A stretch of DNA of 8,971 nucleotides from Acidobacteriota bacterium (GTDB lineage Bacteria; Acidobacteriota; Vicinamibacteria; Vicinamibacterales; UBA2999): contig JACCSI010000583.1 of the NCBI GenBank assembly GCA_013813075.1, positions 1-8,971 of the forward strand, written 5' to 3'. Every line of letters begins with the position of its first letter. The stretch's first letter is position 1. Below are positions 6,322-8,971 of this stretch, piece by piece. The position numbers and the translations under genes were made by a program. The notes below the pieces were generated by a model. The model was not told where the DNA came from. It saw only the letters and a list, made by a program, of their open reading frames with translations, and searched no databases.

Positions 6322-7659
6322 TTGAGCTCGGTGACCCCGCCTCGCGTTCGCTTTGCTCCGTCGCCCACCGGGTTTTTACACGTTGGCGGCGCCCGCACGG
6401 CGCTGTTCAATTGGCTCTTCGCCCGTCGTCACGACGGTGTGTTCGTGCTCCGCATCGAAGACACGGACGCCGAGCGATCCTCGGACGAAATGGTCACAGG
6501 GATTCTCGACGGCCTGCGCTGGCTCGGCCTTGATTGGGACGAGGGACCTGATGTCGGCGGCCCGTACGCGCCGTATGTCCAGTCGCAGCGGCTCGAGAAA
6601 TACCGCGCGGCGGCCCAGTCGCTGCTCGCGAGCGGGCAGGCATACGTGGACGAGGGCGCAATCCGCTTCAGAATCCCCCCTGGCAAGACGACATTTGTCG
6701 ACGAGGTACATGGGCTGATTGAGTTCGACAACGAGCACATCGAAAGTTTCGTCATTTTGCGGTCAGATGGTCATCCGACCTATCACCTGTCGGTCGTCGT
6801 GGACGACATCGACATGGCTATCACCCACGTGGTGCGTGGCGACGACCATATTTCAAATACCCCGAAGCAGGTGCTGCTCTATCACGGGTTCGGCGCGCCG
6901 ACGCCGCAGTTTGCGCACGTGCCGTTGATCATGGGATCGGACAAAAAGCGATTGAGCAAGCGCCACGGCGCGACGTCGGTGCTCGAGTACGAGCGTCAGG
7001 GTTATATTCGCGAAGGGATGGCGAACTTCCTTGCGTTGCTTGGCTGGTCGCCGGGGAACAGCGACCAGGAGCTGTTCACCATGCCCGAACTCGTGCAGCG
7101 CTTTACGCTCGACGGCATCAGCGGCGGAAACGCGGTGTTCAACACGGAAAAGCTGGACTGGTTCAACCACCAACAGCTGTTGCGATTGCCCGATGAAGAA
7201 CTGCTGTCGCGGGTCGAGCCACTGCTGCGGGAAGAGAATCTTTGGGATCCGGACTTGACGGGCACCATGTTCGGCTGGATGCAAGCCGTACTCGGCCTGC
7301 TGAAACCCAGGGCGAAACGGCTGACGGATTACGTTGAGGGGCTGCGACCTTTCCTCGATGCGCCAATTGACTACGATCCCGAGGCCGCGCAGAAGTATCT
7401 GGGGCTCGCGGGACTGCACGGGCACGTGCTCGCCCTGCGTCAGGCGTACGAGGAGACGCCGTTTGATGAAGCGTCGCTCGAACAGACCCTCCGTCAGCTG
7501 GCCGACGCGCGCGGCATCAAGGCGGGCGCGTTGATTCATGCGACGCGTATCGCGATGACGGGACGAATGATCAGTCCCGGTCTGTTTGAAATGCTTGTGT
7601 TGCTTGGCCCGGCGCGCGTGCTAGCTCGACTGCAGGCGCTGGCGCACTTCCTCGCATGA
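6322..7659 (+). CDS. gltX: Glutamyl-tRNA synthetase
   Basis: This class I synthetase charges tRNA(Glu), and possibly tRNA(Gln), with glutamate in the cytoplasm. The HIGH-type motif is in FAPSPTGFLHVGGARTA (residues 11-27, His20), and the KMSKS-type motif is KKRLSKRHG (208-216). The segments RIEDTD (44-49), YHLSVVVDD (154-162) and VRGDDHISNTP (171-181) are family hallmarks. The C-terminal anticodon-binding part runs from about 320 to 445. At 445 residues it is shorter than most relatives (about 470-490). The strand after GQAYVD (105-110) goes almost straight to AIRFRIPPG (113-121), skipping the usual CxC-containing insertion. The start is TTG 6322 or GTG 6331: both are in frame, neither has a good Shine-Dalgarno, and GTG would give MTPPRVRFAPS. 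The stop overlaps the next gene's start by ATGA, so the two are probably translationally coupled. Confidence 0.95.
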   Translation: MSSVTPPRVRFAPSPTGFLHVGGARTALFNWLFARRHDGVFVLRIEDTDAERSSDEMVTGILDGLRWLGLDWDEGPDVGGPYAPYVQSQRLEKYRAAAQSLLASGQAYVDEGAIRFRIPPGKTTFVDEVHGLIEFDNEHIESFVILRSDGHPTYHLSVVVDDIDMAITHVVRGDDHISNTPKQVLLYHGFGAPTPQFAHVPLIMGSDKKRLSKRHGATSVLEYERQGYIREGMANFLALLGWSPGNSDQELFTMPELVQRFTLDGISGGNAVFNTEKLDWFNHQQLLRLPDEELLSRVEPLLREENLWDPDLTGTMFGWMQAVLGLLKPRAKRLTDYVEGLRPFLDAPIDYDPEAAQKYLGLAGLHGHVLALRQAYEETPFDEASLEQTLRQLADARGIKAGALIHATRIAMTGRMISPGLFEMLVLLGPARVLARLQALAHFLA

Positions 7660-8543
7660 AGCGCAGGGAATTCCTCAACAGCCTCGCCGCGGTCGTGGCA
7701 GCGTCGGGCACGCAGCAGGGCTGGGCAAGAGCCCAAGGCCTTCAGGGGCCATCGATACTTGGCGCGCAGTGGATACCTGACTACGACTACATCATCGTCG
7801 GCGCCGGATCGGCGGGGTGCGTCGCAGCCAACCGGCTGAGCGCCGACCCGAAAGCGCGTGTGCTGTTGCTCGAGGCCGGCGGACCGGCAAGCGGCGAGCC
7901 TGCGGCGGTTGCCCCGGGGCAATGGGCGACGCTGGTCGGCTCGCCGCTCGATTGGGGCTATGCAACGCAGCCGGAACGCGGCATCAACGACCGCCGGATC
8001 GCGTTCCCACGTGGAAGGGCGCTTGGCGGGTCGAGCGCGATCAACGCGATGACCTACCTTCGCGGCGATCGCCGCGATTTCGATGCCTGGGCCAGTGCGG
8101 GCAACGCAGGGTGGCGGTACGCTGACGTGCTCCCCGCGTTCAACCGCCTCGAGGACAACTCGCGCGGCGCGTCGGAGCATCGCGGCGCCGGCGGTCCGCT
8201 GCGCGTGTCGGATTGCGTCGATCCGCATGCCGGTCACCACGCGTTTCTCGAGGCCGCGCAGTTGCTCGGATATCAGGCCGACCCCGCGTGGGATTTTCAC
8301 CAGCCGCAGCCCGAAAACGGCGCCGGCTTTTATCAGAAGAACATCAAGGACGGTAGGCGCCACAGCGCCGCGGAGGCGTTCCTGGCTCCGGTATCGAGTC
8401 GCCCCAACCTGCGCGTCCTGACGCACGGCCGGGCCACGAAGCTGACCATCGAAGGCACCCGCGTCATCGGTATTGAATATGCTCGGGAGGACGCCACGAA
8501 CACGCGCGTGCGACGCAGGAGGTCGTGCTGTGCGGCGGTGTGA
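7656..8543 (+). CDS. GMC-family FAD oxidoreductase, Tat-exported, frameshifted N-terminal part
   Basis: This is the first part of a glucose-methanol-choline oxidoreductase (choline or alcohol dehydrogenase-like, substrate unknown). Residues 2-8 (KRREFLN) form a twin-arginine signal. A weak hydrophobic stretch follows, with probable cleavage after ARA (26), implying export in folded, FAD-loaded form. The FAD-binding GAGSAG is at 49-54, the ribose-binding Glu is E73 in LLLEAGG, and GMC signature 1 is at about 118-137 (PRGRALGGSSA). The homology follows this frame only to about residue 277 (GIEYAR, base 8486). The last 18 residues, ending RRRRSCCAAV at TGA 8541, are off-frame, and the real continuation is in another frame. 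ATG 7656 overlaps the gltX stop as ATGA and has no Shine-Dalgarno of its own, which points to coupled translation. Confidence 0.88.
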   Translation: MKRREFLNSLAAVVAASGTQQGWARAQGLQGPSILGAQWIPDYDYIIVGAGSAGCVAANRLSADPKARVLLLEAGGPASGEPAAVAPGQWATLVGSPLDWGYATQPERGINDRRIAFPRGRALGGSSAINAMTYLRGDRRDFDAWASAGNAGWRYADVLPAFNRLEDNSRGASEHRGAGGPLRVSDCVDPHAGHHAFLEAAQLLGYQADPAWDFHQPQPENGAGFYQKNIKDGRRHSAAEAFLAPVSSRPNLRVLTHGRATKLTIEGTRVIGIEYAREDATNTRVRRRRSCCAAV

Positions 8544-8971
8544 TCGATTCGCCGAAGCTGTTGATGCTGTCGGGCATTGGGCCGCCGGAGCACTTGCGCA
8601 GTCTCGGCCTGCCCATCGTGGCAGACCTGCCGGGCGTAGGATCAAACCTCCAGGATCATCTGAAGCTGTCGACCCGCTGGAATGGCAAGACCACGCTGCC
8701 GCCGTCCACGGTGACCGCCGGAATGTTCGTGCGGTCGCAGCCGGGGGGCATCAATCCCGTGTCCTCACCCGATTTGCAGTTCTATATCGGCCGCGGGCTG
8801 GACCAGCCGGATCGATTCGTCACTGTTACGGTGTCGCTGGTCCGCCCGCGCAGTCGCGGCGATGTCCGGCTCCAATCCTCTGCCCCCCTCGCGCCACCGG
8901 TGATCGCGGCAACTACTTACTCGAAGGAAGTGACGTGGCGGCTCTTGTCGAAGGCGTGCGGCTGTCGCGCG
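8486..8971 (+). pseudogene. Displaced continuation of the GMC oxidoreductase, cut by the window end
   Basis: From about 8486 the GMC homology continues in the frame whose codons include 8489-8491 and 8516-8518. It gives GGRHEHARATQEVVLCGG, then IDSPKLLMLSGIGPPEHL (GMC signature 2 region) and GVGSNLQDHLK, and runs without a stop to APPVI (8905). It then moves a second time to the frame of 8908-8910, giving GNYLLEGSDVAALVEGVRLS at the window edge, again a family-typical stretch. Each shift is repaired by one added base. The catalytic C-terminal His/Asn region lies beyond the window. Taken with the N-terminal part, this is one gene with two one-base losses. Whether they are real mutations or sequence errors cannot be decided here. 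Confidence 0.8.

Noticed and set aside
6227..6322. Longer catalase start at ATG 6322
   Set aside because: The added residues (MIFAAPVAEG to CCPRI) do not resemble clade II catalase N-termini, and they would abut the gltX start and use up the whole divergent control region.
5132..6325. A 397-codon + strand frame antisense to the catalase
   Set aside because: The catalase is certain on the other strand. The antisense frame is Arg/His-rich and is open only because of the high-GC codon use of katE.
7536..8645. A 369-codon minus-strand frame across the end of gltX and the GMC gene
   Set aside because: It is antisense to two clear protein families, and its translation is Arg/Ala-rich without motifs.

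Overview
The window is high-GC bacterial DNA with compact genes and frequent GTG/TTG-type starts. It carries single-copy chromosomal-type genes and no mobile element, CRISPR, tRNA or rRNA that I can see. The glutamyl-tRNA synthetase and the style of the gene set suggest a soil or environmental Acidobacteriota or Gemmatimonadota-like genome, but this is a weak inference and the phylum cannot be settled by eye.

Left part (1-3058, + strand): the last 36 codons of a membrane protein, then a secreted protein with two copies of a ferredoxin-like alpha/beta domain (222-998). A 242-base gap follows, and then an AI-2E/PerM-type permease with a long cytosolic C-terminal extension (1241-3058). That extension reads like the helical cap plus Rossmann-like fold of a B12-binding module without the cobalamin-binding signature residues.

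Middle part (3142-6226, - strand): a clade II large-subunit catalase (katE type) followed 64 bases later by a YciE/YciF-type ferritin-like protein (DUF892) with a lysine/alanine-rich tail. The pair looks like an oxidative or general stress unit. It converges on the permease gene, and a long hairpin with a GTGA loop lies between the two stops.

Right part (6322-8971, + strand): a glutamyl-tRNA synthetase (gltX) divergent from the catalase across a short 95-base gap. It overlaps by ATGA the start of a Tat-exported GMC-family FAD oxidoreductase. The oxidoreductase reading frame breaks twice inside the window (near 8487 and near 8907). Each break is repaired by one extra base, so this is either a sequencing or assembly artefact or a decaying gene, and the window ends before the gene does.

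No clearly novel multi-gene system is visible. The points most worth a second look are the permease-B12-like fusion, the catalase's predicted Cys-Tyr active-site crosslink, the missing segment in GluRS, and the doubly frameshifted oxidoreductase.
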